Assembly: GCA_044359155.1 (NCBI GenBank)
Contig: JBIKMR010000103.1
Location: forward strand, 1-13,130
Length of the DNA stretch: 13,130 nt
Origin: WGMK01 sp044359155
Lineage (GTDB): Bacteria; Hydrogenedentota; Hydrogenedentia; Hydrogenedentales; JAEUWI01
Direction of reading: 5' to 3'
Part shown: positions 1 through 6,811 of the stretch, one piece after another
Layout: every line of letters begins with the position of its first letter
How positions within the stretch are numbered: the first letter of the stretch is position 1
Notes under the pieces: generated by a model
The model's input: the letters and a program-made list of their open reading frames with translations, nothing else
Told to the model about the DNA's origin: nothing
Databases searched by the model: none
Program-made: the position numbers and the translations under genes

Positions 1-83
1 TAATGCTAAAGCTGCGCAGAACTAGAGTCAAGGCATTTCCCAAACCCGCGCGCAGCCTGCCCAAATCCGCATGGGGGAATCGC

Positions 84-113
84 TTGCAAAGAAATGCGCT
101 TTTATGCTATCTT
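84..113 (+). promoter_or_regulatory. candidate sigma70-type promoter for the ffh operon
   Basis: A TTGCAA box (84-89) and a TATCTT box (108-113) are 18 nt apart, each matching four of six consensus bases. A start site near 120 would leave a leader of about 70 nt before the first gene. This is a motif reading only; nothing else in the first 191 bases looks like a gene or RNA. Confidence 0.4.
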
Positions 114-191
114 GCCCGCCCTATGCCTACGGCCTGCCCGGCGGCATGGGGAGTGGTGGAGATTCACAAGCGTTTTCTCTGTGGGAAAATC

Positions 192-797
192 ATGCCTGAA
201 CTGCTGAAAAATCAAGTGGCCCGATTGCTGGACCAGCTTATGCGATTCTCGTCGCCGTCGCGCCGCCATATCAACCGGTGCCTGACGCTGATGCGCCCAC
301 TGTTGTTGGCCGCCGAAGCCACAGAGGAAGACGTAGACCGTTTCGAGTCCGCCGTATTCCGTGCGCTTTCCGAGGGCGAGGTGCTGATGCGCCTTAATTG
401 CGCCCCCGATGTGCGCCGCACCATTGAGCAGACCCTTGCCAGCGAACTGGGCCTCAGCCTTGCTGAAGGTTCTCCCGACTGGCTGAATTCGCGCGTATCG
501 ATGAAGACCATCAATGCAGCGTCTGACGGCAAATGGTGCCTGAAAGCGCTGGATGAACATACCCGCAAGAGCCCCAAGCGCACGCGCCGCCCCGAGAATT
601 TCGACCGTCGCGTACCGCGTGGCGAAGACCTCTCCTCCTTGAATCCCTACACCATGCGCACGCCCCAGGTGCCTGACGATATGCACGCGCGGGACTTGGA
701 CCGCGAAGCCGTGGAGCGCCTCCTGCGCCAGCTCGGTTTGGGCGGGCGCGATTTCGGCCCCGAGCCCCCGCTCGGTGGGTCGCCTGCGCGCCTCTGA
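192..797 (+). CDS. hypothetical protein, first gene of the ffh operon
   Basis: I do not recognise this 201-aa protein. The frame is open from base 3, but I chose the ATG at 192: it follows a GGGAAA stretch and the candidate promoter at 84-113, and the upstream part reads as low-complexity Arg/Pro/Cys sequence. The protein begins MPELLKNQVARLL and is predicted soluble, with no signal peptide or membrane segment. The N-terminal half (1-90) is helix-prone with regular Leu/Arg/Glu spacing. The middle (about 125-150) is strongly basic and Arg/Pro-rich, probably disordered. Residues 168-183 could form a final amphipathic helix before a Gly/Pro tail. It lies 28 nt before ffh on the same strand, so it is probably co-transcribed; a role linked to translation or secretion is only a guess from position. 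An alternative ATG is at 123. Confidence 0.6.
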   Translation: MPELLKNQVARLLDQLMRFSSPSRRHINRCLTLMRPLLLAAEATEEDVDRFESAVFRALSEGEVLMRLNCAPDVRRTIEQTLASELGLSLAEGSPDWLNSRVSMKTINAASDGKWCLKALDEHTRKSPKRTRRPENFDRRVPRGEDLSSLNPYTMRTPQVPDDMHARDLDREAVERLLRQLGLGGRDFGPEPPLGGSPARL

Positions 798-825
798 TTT
801 TTCGTAGATCGAGTGGCCCGCCCCG

Positions 826-2193
826 ATGTTCGAGTCGCTGACTAATAAACTGGATGCCGCCTTCAAGTCTTTTCGAGGTCAGAACAAACTGACCGAAGAG
901 AACATGAAGGAAGGGCTGGAGAATATACGCCTTGCCCTGCTTGAGGCCGACGTAAATTACAACGTCGCCAAGAAGTTTGTGGCCGAGGTGAGTGCGGAGG
1001 CGGTGGGGCAGGACGTTATTAAGAGCGTAAACCCCGGCCAGCAGATCGTGAAGATAGTTCACGATGCGCTGGTTAGGTACATGGGCGAGCGGAACGAACC
1101 GCTGCGCCGCGCCAATACGCCCCCGACGGTGATCATGATGGTTGGCCTGCAAGGCCAAGGCAAGACCACCACCTGCGGCAAGCTGGCGATACAGTTGAAG
1201 AAAAAGGGACACCGCGTGATGGTGGTGGCGGCGGACGTTTACCGCCCCGCAGCCGTGCAGCAGCTCGAACGCGTGGCCGAACAGGCAGGGGCGGAATGCT
1301 TCTCGCTTGGGGCCAACGCCGACCCGGTGCAAATCTGCGTGATGGCGCGTGGCGAAGCCCGCCTGCGCCAGTGCGACACCGTCATTCTGGACACCGCAGG
1401 CCGTATGCATGTGGACGACCGCATGATGGGCGAAGTGCGCCAAATTGCCAACCAGGTGAAGCCAGACGAAATTCTCTTCGTGGCCAACGCCATGACCGGC
1501 CAGGACGCCGTGAACTCTGCAAAGCAGTTCAACGACAACGTGCCGATCACGGGCGTGGTGCTTACGCAGATGGACGGCGACGCGCGCGGTGGTGCGGCCC
1601 TCAGCCTTATCGAAATAACTGGCTGCCCCATCAAGTTTGTGGGTACCGGCGAGAAGCTGGACGCGCTGGAACCCTTCCACCCTGGGCGCATGGCCGACCA
1701 GATACTCGGCATGGGCGACATTGTCTCCCTGGTCGAGCGTGCGCAGGAAGTGGTGGATGCGGAGCAGGCGGAGACTTTTGCCAAGAAAGCGCGCAAGGGC
1801 GAATTCGACCTTGAAGATTTCTTGTCGCAGATGCAGCAGATGAAGAAGATGGGCAGCATGGCCGATGTGCTGAAGATGATACCGGGCGTGTCCAAGATGA
1901 TGCCCGCCGACCAGTTGGCCGGGGCGCAGGACACGCTGAAATATACTGAAGCGATTATCTACTCGATGACGCCGTTTGAGCGGCGCAAGCCGAAGCTGAT
2001 TAACGGCAGCCGGCGCCTGCGCATCGCCAAGGGCAGCGGAACCGATGTGCAGGACGTGAACCGCCTGCTCAAAGATTTCGAGAAGATGCAAAAAGACATG
2101 AAGAAAATGATGAAGCTGATGAAGGGCAACAAGATGGGTATGCCGGGAATGCGCAAGCCGATGCCCCCCATGCCCGGAATGCCGCCAAGATAG
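826..2193 (+). CDS. ffh: signal recognition particle protein Ffh (SRP54 GTPase)
   Basis: This 455-aa protein is the bacterial SRP GTPase, which binds 4.5S RNA and signal sequences on translating ribosomes and delivers them to FtsY at the membrane. The N domain spans about 1-95 (MFESLTNKLDAAF). The G domain has a P-loop at 107-115 (GLQGQGKTT), DVYRPAAVQQL at 137-147, DTAGR at 189-193, G4 at 247-250 and the closing GTGEKLDALEPFHPGRMA at about 273-290. The methionine-rich M domain runs from about 328 to the end, with the RNA-binding SRRLRIAKGSG at 395-405 and a Met/Pro/Gly tail. Length is normal for the family. Two positions are unusual: the P-loop has Gln where Ser or Thr is common, and G4 reads TQMD rather than TKxD. 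The Shine-Dalgarno is weak (GAGTGG at 811-816). Identification is certain. Confidence 0.98.
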   Translation: MFESLTNKLDAAFKSFRGQNKLTEENMKEGLENIRLALLEADVNYNVAKKFVAEVSAEAVGQDVIKSVNPGQQIVKIVHDALVRYMGERNEPLRRANTPPTVIMMVGLQGQGKTTTCGKLAIQLKKKGHRVMVVAADVYRPAAVQQLERVAEQAGAECFSLGANADPVQICVMARGEARLRQCDTVILDTAGRMHVDDRMMGEVRQIANQVKPDEILFVANAMTGQDAVNSAKQFNDNVPITGVVLTQMDGDARGGAALSLIEITGCPIKFVGTGEKLDALEPFHPGRMADQILGMGDIVSLVERAQEVVDAEQAETFAKKARKGEFDLEDFLSQMQQMKKMGSMADVLKMIPGVSKMMPADQLAGAQDTLKYTEAIIYSMTPFERRKPKLINGSRRLRIAKGSGTDVQDVNRLLKDFEKMQKDMKKMMKLMKGNKMGMPGMRKPMPPMPGMPPR

Positions 2194-2306
2194 AGTTCTA
2201 AAATTTCCGGGATAACCGGAAACGTATGGATAACGCCCGCCGCCTTAAGCGGGCAACAATCGAAAATTGGATGCCACGGCTGAGCCGGGCGAGCGAAGGA
2301 AGACAA
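2194..2306 (+). promoter_or_regulatory. structured leader between ffh and rpsP
   Basis: This 113-nt gap holds two hairpins. The first pairs TTTCCGG (2204-2210) with CCGGAAA (2216-2222) around a 5-nt loop. The second pairs GCCCGC (2235-2240) with GCGGGC (2249-2254) around an 8-nt loop. Neither is followed by a T tract, so they do not look like intrinsic terminators. They could be an mRNA processing site or a leader that controls S16 synthesis. The rpsP Shine-Dalgarno AAGGAAG (2296-2302) follows. Confidence 0.4.
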
Positions 2307-2759
2307 ATGCCAACAGTGATTCGTATGCGACGCGGCGGACGCACCCACTCTCCGTATTACCGTATCGTGGTGCAAGACTCGCGCTCGCGCGACCGTGGCC
2401 CCGAAGTGGACTCCCTCGGCATTTATCAGCCCTGCGCGCGCCCCGAGCCGCGCATGGAAGTGGACGTGGTGAAGGCCATCGAGTGGCTTGAAAAGGGTGC
2501 GCAGTGCAGTGACACCGCCCGCAACGTGCTCAGCAAGCTGGGCGTGTTCAAGCACTTCAAGGACGGCACCCGCCCGGAAGTGGAAGAAGCGCGCGCCGTG
2601 GTCACCACGGGCAAGGTGGTGGACAAGGGCTACAACGCCCCGCCCGAACCCAAGCCCAAGGCCGTGCCCGCTCCCGAAGTAGTTGAAGCTGCTGCTGAAG
2701 AAGCCCCCGCTGAAGCGCCGGTTGAAGAAGCCGCCGCCGAAGCACCGGCTGCTGAGTAA
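2307..2759 (+). CDS. rpsP: 30S ribosomal protein S16
   Basis: S16 is a 30S assembly protein that binds 16S rRNA in the body of the subunit. The 150-aa product starts with the family signature MPTVIRMRRGGRTHSPYYRI and continues with VDSLGIYQP (35-42) and an SDTARNVLSKLGVFKHF helix region (68-84). The ATG at 2307 is chosen because the S16 N-terminus begins exactly there and AAGGAAG lies 4 nt upstream; the frame is open back to 2226, but that extension is not S16-like. The core of about 85 residues is normal. Residues from about 110 to 150 form an unusual tail rich in Ala, Glu and Pro with imperfect repeats (EEAPAEAPVEEAAAEAP), acidic and probably disordered. khpA follows after 31 nt. Confidence 0.97.
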   Translation: MPTVIRMRRGGRTHSPYYRIVVQDSRSRDRGPEVDSLGIYQPCARPEPRMEVDVVKAIEWLEKGAQCSDTARNVLSKLGVFKHFKDGTRPEVEEARAVVTTGKVVDKGYNAPPEPKPKAVPAPEVVEAAAEEAPAEAPVEEAAAEAPAAE

Positions 2760-2790
2760 ATTCCCTTCCAACTAAAGACGGGGACTTACC

Positions 2791-3027
2791 GTGAAGCAGT
2801 TGATTGAATTGATATCGAAGAAGCTGGTTGAGAATCCCGGCGACGTGCAGGTGGTGGAAACCGCTTCCGAAGACGGCACCGAGGTGACCTACGAACTTCG
2901 CGTGAATGAAGCCGACATGGGCCGCATCATTGGTCGCAGCGGGCGCACGGCGAAAGCCATGCGCACGTTGGTCAGCGCAGCGGCCACCAAGGCCGATGTG
3001 CGCGCGAACCTCGAGATTCTTGACTAG
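2791..3027 (+). CDS. khpA: KH-domain RNA-binding protein (KhpA/YlqC family)
   Basis: This 78-aa single KH-domain protein belongs to the small RNA chaperones usually encoded between rpsP and rimM. In other bacteria KhpA partners KhpB and binds structured RNAs. The GxxG loop is seen as G48-R49-S50-G51 within MGRIIGRSGRTAKAMRTL (43-60), the hallmark of the fold. Family length is about 75-80 aa, so the gene is complete. The start is GTG at 2791, with GGGGA at 2780-2784 as a modest ribosome binding site. Its last codons overlap the proposed TTG start of rimM by 8 nt, suggesting translational coupling. The position in the operon strongly supports the assignment. Confidence 0.93.
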   Translation: MKQLIELISKKLVENPGDVQVVETASEDGTEVTYELRVNEADMGRIIGRSGRTAKAMRTLVSAAATKADVRANLEILD

Positions 3028-3556
3028 TCCCGCTGAGTGGGTGGTGGTGGCGCGGGTGCGCTCGGTGCAGGCGCCAAGGCGCGAACTGCGGCTCGATGAG
3101 ACGCCGCCGTTCACTTGGCCTGACCCCGCCCCCGAATGGGTGCGGCTGAGGATGCCGGGAGAGGCGATGGTGGCGCGGCTGAAGGTGGCGCATACGCAGC
3201 GCGAAAGCGGTGGCGTGGTGCTCACTCTGCCGCCCGGCGTGCCCCGTGAAACGGTGTCCGCCCTGCGCGGGGCCTTGCTGGTGGTGACGGAGCAGGAAGC
3301 GGCAACCTACCGCGTCGAGGGCTGGTTTGCCCGGGCGTGGAAGGGGTATCGCGTGGTGACTGTGGACGGTGAATACATCGGCTTGATAACCGAAGTTTGG
3401 GAAGGCACGGCGAATGCCGCGCTCACAATTGAATCAGAAAACGGTGACGCCTGGGTGCTGCCCGCCATTGAACAAGTGGTGAGCAGCGTCGATGAAGACA
3501 CCGAGACGTTGACCATTTTCGGCCTTGAACCGCATGGCATCCGCCATGAGGATTGA
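3020..3556 (+). CDS. rimM: 16S rRNA processing protein RimM (divergent)
   Basis: RimM binds ribosomal protein S19 and assists maturation of the 30S head. The call rests on position between khpA and trmD and on the C-terminal PRC-barrel-like half: WFARAWKGYRVVTVDGEYIG (102-121) followed by ITEVWEGTANAALTIE and WVLPAIEQVVSSVD (145-158). The N-terminal beta-barrel (about 7-95) is recognisable only by its opening strand VVVARV and its length; it lacks the usual HGIKGE-type motif, reading VQAPRRELRL instead. I place the start at TTG 3020, overlapping the khpA stop, which gives 178 aa, typical for RimM. GTG codons at 3041, 3044 and 3047 are alternatives but would trim the first strand. The 3' end overlaps trmD by 11 nt. 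Confidence 0.85.
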   Translation: MTSPAEWVVVARVRSVQAPRRELRLDETPPFTWPDPAPEWVRLRMPGEAMVARLKVAHTQRESGGVVLTLPPGVPRETVSALRGALLVVTEQEAATYRVEGWFARAWKGYRVVTVDGEYIGLITEVWEGTANAALTIESENGDAWVLPAIEQVVSSVDEDTETLTIFGLEPHGIRHED

Positions 3557-4220
3557 TGTCGTTACCCTCTTTCCCGAGCTTATCGAGGAAGCGGCCAAGG
3601 TCAGCCTCTTGGGCAGGGCGCAAGAGCAGGGCTTGCTTACCATAGCCTGCACCAACCCCCGCGAGTTTACGTCTGACCGGCACCGCACGGTGGACGATGA
3701 ACCCTTCGGCGGCGGCGCGGGCATGGTGATGAAGTGTGAACCGCTCTTTGCCACGGTCGAATCGCTTCGCGGCGTGAACTCGCTCGAACGCGTGGTGCTG
3801 CTTTCCCCCCGGGGGCGGCGGCTAGATCAGGCCAAGGTGCGCGAGCTGGCGCAAGCGCCCGATCTGGTGCTTATCTGCGCGCGGTATGAAGGCGTGGACG
3901 AGCGCGTAAGTCAGGCATTGGTCACCGAAGAGATAAGCATTGGCGATTACGTGCTCAGCGGCGGGGAACTCCCCGCGCTGGTATTGATAGAAGCCATGAG
4001 CAGAATGCTGCCCGGCGTGGTGGGTGACTGGGAATCCGTGGAGACCGACTCGTTCTTCAACGGAATCCTCAGCTATCCGCAATATACCCGCCCGGCGGAA
4101 TTCCGTGGCATGGCAGTGCCCCCGGTGCTGCGCGAGGGAAACCACGCGCTCATCGCAAAATGGCGCCGCGAAGAAGCCCTCAAGGCCACCCGCGAACGTC
4201 GACCTGACTTGTTGGAATAG
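3546..4220 (+). CDS. trmD: tRNA (guanine-N1-)-methyltransferase TrmD
   Basis: TrmD is the SPOUT methyltransferase that makes m1G37 in tRNAs with G36, using S-adenosylmethionine, and so prevents +1 frameshifting. The 224-aa protein begins MRIDVVTLFPEL. It shows FGGGAGMVMKCEP (54-66), the trefoil-knot loops SPRGR (87-91), ARYEGVDERV (112-121) and IGDYVLSGGELPAL (132-145), and R153 in SRMLPGVVG. The presumed catalytic Asp is D168 in ETDSF, before YPQYTRPAEFRG (177-188). All key residues are present. It is slightly shorter than the E. coli enzyme, ending soon after the small C-terminal domain. The ATG at 3546 lies within the end of rimM (11-nt overlap), which indicates coupled translation. Confidence 0.97.
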   Translation: MRIDVVTLFPELIEEAAKVSLLGRAQEQGLLTIACTNPREFTSDRHRTVDDEPFGGGAGMVMKCEPLFATVESLRGVNSLERVVLLSPRGRRLDQAKVRELAQAPDLVLICARYEGVDERVSQALVTEEISIGDYVLSGGELPALVLIEAMSRMLPGVVGDWESVETDSFFNGILSYPQYTRPAEFRGMAVPPVLREGNHALIAKWRREEALKATRERRPDLLE

Positions 4221-4230
4221 TTGAAAAAAT

Positions 4231-4316
4231 TGAACCACAAAGGCCACGAAGAAGCACAAACTACACAACGTGATTCTTCTTCGTGAACTTCGTGCGTCTT
4301 AGTGCGCTTCGTGTTA
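4231..4316. repeat. intergenic CTTCGTG-type repeat with hairpin
   Basis: The trmD-rplS gap carries a left half AACCACAAAGGCCACGAAG (4233-4251) and a right half built from CTTCGTG copies (about 4279-4285, 4288-4294 and 4307-4313). CACGAAGAAG (4245-4254) pairs perfectly with CTTCTTCGTG (4276-4285) across a 21-nt loop. From general knowledge, sequences of the form aaccacgaag...cttcgtggtt are dispersed in the intergenic regions of many environmental bacterial genomes. There is no T tract, so it is unlikely to be an ordinary terminator. Confidence 0.65.
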
Positions 4317-4345
4317 AAGAATTAATTCCTGAAGGAGATTGAATA

Positions 4346-4825
4346 ATGCACCCCTTGGTACAAGAACTCAGCAACGCCCAGATGAAGGCCCCCGACAACA
4401 TCCCCGTGTTCAACGTGGGCGACACCGTCCGCGTTCACTTCCGCATTGTGGAAGGTGAAAAGGAACGCGTACAGGTATTCGAAGGCATCGTCATTTCGCG
4501 CAAGAGCGGCGTGGGCCCCAACGCCAAGTTCACCGTGCGCCGCATCGCCTTCAACGAAGGCGTCGAGCGCGTGTTCCCGCTGCACTCCCCCCGCGTGGAA
4601 AAGGTGGAAGTGAAGCAGGAAGGCAGCGTCCGTCGCGCCAAGCTCTACTACCTGCGCGACCGCGTGGGCAAGGCCGCCAAGGTCAAGCGCAAGATCCGCA
4701 GTGCCGCCGAGATCGAGGCCGCCAAGCTCGTCACGACCAAGGCCAAGCGCGCCAAGGCCGAAGCCGCCGCAGCTGTCGCCAGCGCCGCACCTGCCCCCGC
4801 ACCGGCAGCCACCGTCGAGGCCTAA
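4346..4825 (+). CDS. rplS: 50S ribosomal protein L19
   Basis: L19 sits at the 30S-50S interface and contributes to an intersubunit bridge. The 159-aa product shows the family's features in order: FNVGDTVRVHFRIVEGEKER (22-41), VQVFEGIVISRKS (42-54), TVRRIAFNEGVERVFPLHSP (63-82) and the end motif RRAKLYYLRDRVGKAAKVK (96-114). The usual protein is about 115 aa; here a tail of about 45 residues follows, first Lys/Ala-rich, then an Ala/Pro stretch (AAPAPAPAATVEA). The ATG at 4346 is preceded by a good ribosome binding site (AAGGAGATTG). It ends the operon just before the terminator at 4852. A dispersed-type repeat separates it from trmD, so it may also be transcribed or processed separately. Confidence 0.97.
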   Translation: MHPLVQELSNAQMKAPDNIPVFNVGDTVRVHFRIVEGEKERVQVFEGIVISRKSGVGPNAKFTVRRIAFNEGVERVFPLHSPRVEKVEVKQEGSVRRAKLYYLRDRVGKAAKVKRKIRSAAEIEAAKLVTTKAKRAKAEAAAAVASAAPAPAPAATVEA

Positions 4826-4851
4826 GCCTTTACGTCAGTACAATCCAAATC

Positions 4852-4895
4852 ACCGGGCCGGAACGCCAACAGGCGTTCCGGCCCGGTTGTTGTTT
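4852..4895 (+). terminator. strong intrinsic terminator after rplS
   Basis: A perfect stem of 15 bp pairs 4853-4867 with 4872-4886 (CCGGGCCGGAACGCC against its complement) around an AACA loop. It extends to 16 bp with A4852-T4887 and is followed by TTGTTGTTT. It is the expected end of the ffh-rplS operon. Confidence 0.92.
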
Positions 4896-4939
4896 CATGC
4901 GCTGTATGAATCCATTGCTAATCCGCCTCGGCCATGATA

Positions 4940-4958
4940 GCCTCCTGCACAGGGAGGC
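4940..4958 (+). promoter_or_regulatory. hairpin that sequesters the ribosome binding site
   Basis: GCCTCC (4940-4945) pairs perfectly with GGAGGC (4953-4958) around a 7-nt loop. The second arm contains the GGAGG Shine-Dalgarno of the lipoprotein gene starting at 4965. The site also fixes the start, because AGGGAGG (4951-4957) is 7 nt before that ATG. Confidence 0.5.
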
Positions 4959-4964
4959 ACGTTC

Positions 4965-5939
4965 ATGAAACTTCAAAACGCGACCATGAGATTACTGCTG
5001 CTACCGTCCATACTCGCCCTTGCGGGCTGCGAGCAGCCGCCTGCCGACCGCGACTTTCGGCAGGACATGCGGGACTTCGTCATCGCCATTGCCGACCAGG
5101 CCCGCGCCACGGACCCGGACTTCATCGTGATTCCGCAGAATGGGCAGGAGCTGATCACGGAGAATGGGGAAGCGGATGGCCCGGTGGCTGCGGCGTATGT
5201 GGCGGCGATTGACGGGCAGGGACGGGAAGACTTGTTCTATGGCTACGTGAACGACAACGTAGCCACGCCTGCGGCGGACCGCGACTACCTGCTGGGGCTT
5301 ATGGATCGTGTGGAGGACGAGGGCGTCGAGGCGCTGGTGACGGACTATTGCTCGACGGCGGGCTTTGTGGATGACTCGTATGCGAAGAACGCCGCCCGCG
5401 GATTCATCTCCTTCGCGGCCAACCGGCGCGAACTGGACGCGATTCCGCCCCGGCCAGCCGCGCCAATAAACGAGAACGCGAACAACATCGCCACGCTAGC
5501 GCAGGCGACGAACTTTCTCTACCTCATCAACCCCGGCGCATTTGCATCACGAGCGGTTTTCCTCGCGGCCATCGACGCCACGAACTACGACGTGCTGCTG
5601 GTGGATGCTTTTTACGACGACACGCTGCTGACAGCGGCGGAAGTGACTGCGCTCAAGACCAAGGCGAACGGCGCGCAGCGTCTGGTGATTGCGTACATGA
5701 GCATCGGTGAGGCGGAGGATTACCGCTACTACTGGCAGCCCAGCTGGGCACCCGGCGCGCCGGACTGGGTGGAGGAAGAGAACGCCGACTTCGCGGGCAA
5801 CTTCAAGGTGCAATACTGGCGCAGCGAATGGCAGTCGCTGATCTTCGAAGGTCCCGACGCCTACATCAACCGCATCACCGCCGCCGGGTTCGACGGGGTC
5901 TACCTCGACCTTATCGACGCCTTCGAGTTTTTCGAGTAG
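4965..5939 (+). CDS. putative lipoprotein, TM1410/GH114-like glycoside hydrolase
   Basis: This 324-aa protein has a lipoprotein signal: a hydrophobic stretch (9-20) ending in lipobox L19-A20-G21-C22. Cleavage before Cys22 is expected, and residue +2 is Glu, so the mature protein may go to the outer membrane. The body resembles the MJ1477/TM1410 family, often labelled endo-alpha-1,4-polygalactosaminidase-like (GH114-type TIM barrel): FIVIPQNGQEL (53-63), YDVLLVDAFYDD (208-219), LVIAYMSIGEAEDYRYYW (240-257) and a C-terminal AGFDGVYLDLIDAFEFFE. D215, E249 and D314 or D317 are plausible active-site acids by pattern only. Residues 85-150 are less typical. It stands alone on the + strand, between a terminator and a convergent gene, and probably acts on an envelope or extracellular polysaccharide. 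The substrate is unknown. ATG 4986 is a weaker alternative start. Confidence 0.8.
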   Translation: MKLQNATMRLLLLPSILALAGCEQPPADRDFRQDMRDFVIAIADQARATDPDFIVIPQNGQELITENGEADGPVAAAYVAAIDGQGREDLFYGYVNDNVATPAADRDYLLGLMDRVEDEGVEALVTDYCSTAGFVDDSYAKNAARGFISFAANRRELDAIPPRPAAPINENANNIATLAQATNFLYLINPGAFASRAVFLAAIDATNYDVLLVDAFYDDTLLTAAEVTALKTKANGAQRLVIAYMSIGEAEDYRYYWQPSWAPGAPDWVEEENADFAGNFKVQYWRSEWQSLIFEGPDAYINRITAAGFDGVYLDLIDAFEFFE

Positions 5940-5962
5940 GCCGAGCAGCAAAGGGGCAGGTA

Positions 5963-6784
5963 CTATTCGCTCGCGCAAACCGCATAGACGGGGTCGGTGA
6001 GCAGGCGCGTGCGTATCTCCTCGGCCATCAGGTCAAGCGCAGGGATGCAGTCTGACGCCAGAGAGATCGCGGTGCCAAGCCGCGCGTTTGCCTCAGGAGT
6101 GCTCCAACCAAAGGCTTTCCCCGTAAGCCACGCCGCGAACGGGCGTTGCCGCGGAAGATTACCTTGTAGCAAGTTGCCATAGGCCTGCATAACGCTTCTC
6201 ATGCATCGCTCGGCCCAGCGAATGCGTTGCCCGGCATCGTCCAGTGTAATGCCCATTTCCTCAGCCAGGGGCGCGGCGTAGGCCTTTACCAACACGGCCT
6301 CTTCCACTGCCCCCATCTCGCGTGCGCTGTCCGAAAGTGCACGTCCAAGCGATGGCCCCACTGCAGCAACCAAGGCGATGTCGAGTCCGGCGTCAAACAA
6401 ATCCTCCGCCTCTTGCAGGGTAATGCCACAGCGAGAGCTCAACTCGTGAATCTTTGCGGTAACGTAGTTCTCGGGAGCAGCCTCCACGAAATACGCATGG
6501 GCAATCGCATCGGCACCCCATACGTTGTTGTGTGTTGCAAAGCCTGCCGCGAAGCAGGACGGGGCAAGCCGCGAGTATTCATAATGGGTCAGCTGCTTCA
6601 CGAGCGAAGCCGCTTGCGGTATTGCTGCAAAGCTGCCATTTAAGTCGGGCAATGTTGCCGCATAAATGGCTATGGAGGAATCGGTATGCAAGGATTTCAT
6701 GGCGAGATAGGCATGCACGCCGGGGCCGAATGCAGAGGCGCTACTCGCCCAGGCGATCCCTAGCAGGAATGTCGCTGCGCGCAT
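5963..6784 (-). CDS. secreted protein, possible zinc-dependent phospholipase C-like
   Basis: The 273-aa protein has a signal peptide (MRAATFLLGIAWASSASA, cleavage likely after Ala18). The mature start FGPGVHAYLAMKSL, then YAATLPDLNG (41-50), HYEY (67-70) and GFATHNNVWGADAIAHAYFVE (81-101) give an ordered H24, D47, H67, H85, D92, H96 series. This resembles the metal-ligand pattern of the zinc-dependent phospholipase C/S1-P1 nuclease fold, followed by a mostly helical C-terminal part. The Trp that opens classical mature enzymes is replaced by Phe19, and spacing differs, so activity is not assured. It follows the trhA-like gene after 27 nt on the same strand and probably shares its transcript. 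The ribosome binding site is poor. If the family call is wrong, it is an exported alpha-helical protein of unknown function. Confidence 0.6.
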   Translation of the reverse strand: MRAATFLLGIAWASSASAFGPGVHAYLAMKSLHTDSSIAIYAATLPDLNGSFAAIPQAASLVKQLTHYEYSRLAPSCFAAGFATHNNVWGADAIAHAYFVEAAPENYVTAKIHELSSRCGITLQEAEDLFDAGLDIALVAAVGPSLGRALSDSAREMGAVEEAVLVKAYAAPLAEEMGITLDDAGQRIRWAERCMRSVMQAYGNLLQGNLPRQRPFAAWLTGKAFGWSTPEANARLGTAISLASDCIPALDLMAEEIRTRLLTDPVYAVCASE

Positions 6785-6811
6785 GGCTAGGCCTATCGCT
6801 ATCGAAAGCGT

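Noticed and set aside
102..866. 254-codon minus-strand frame over the first gene
   Set aside because: Composition is that of a mirror frame, and it lies opposite a better-supported gene in the ffh operon.
511..2091. 526-codon open frame on the minus strand opposite ffh
   Set aside because: It is antisense to an unmistakable Ffh, is rich in His, Leu and Arg as expected from GC-rich mirror frames, and has no recognisable domain.
2226..2306. N-terminal extension of S16 from ATG 2226
   Set aside because: S16 begins exactly at MPTVIRMRRGG (2307) with its own ribosome binding site; the extension falls on the leader hairpins.
2680..2756. Tandem DNA repeat in the S16 tail
   Set aside because: The similarity comes from Ala/Glu/Pro codon repetition and is imperfect; it is better described as a protein tail than as a DNA repeat element.
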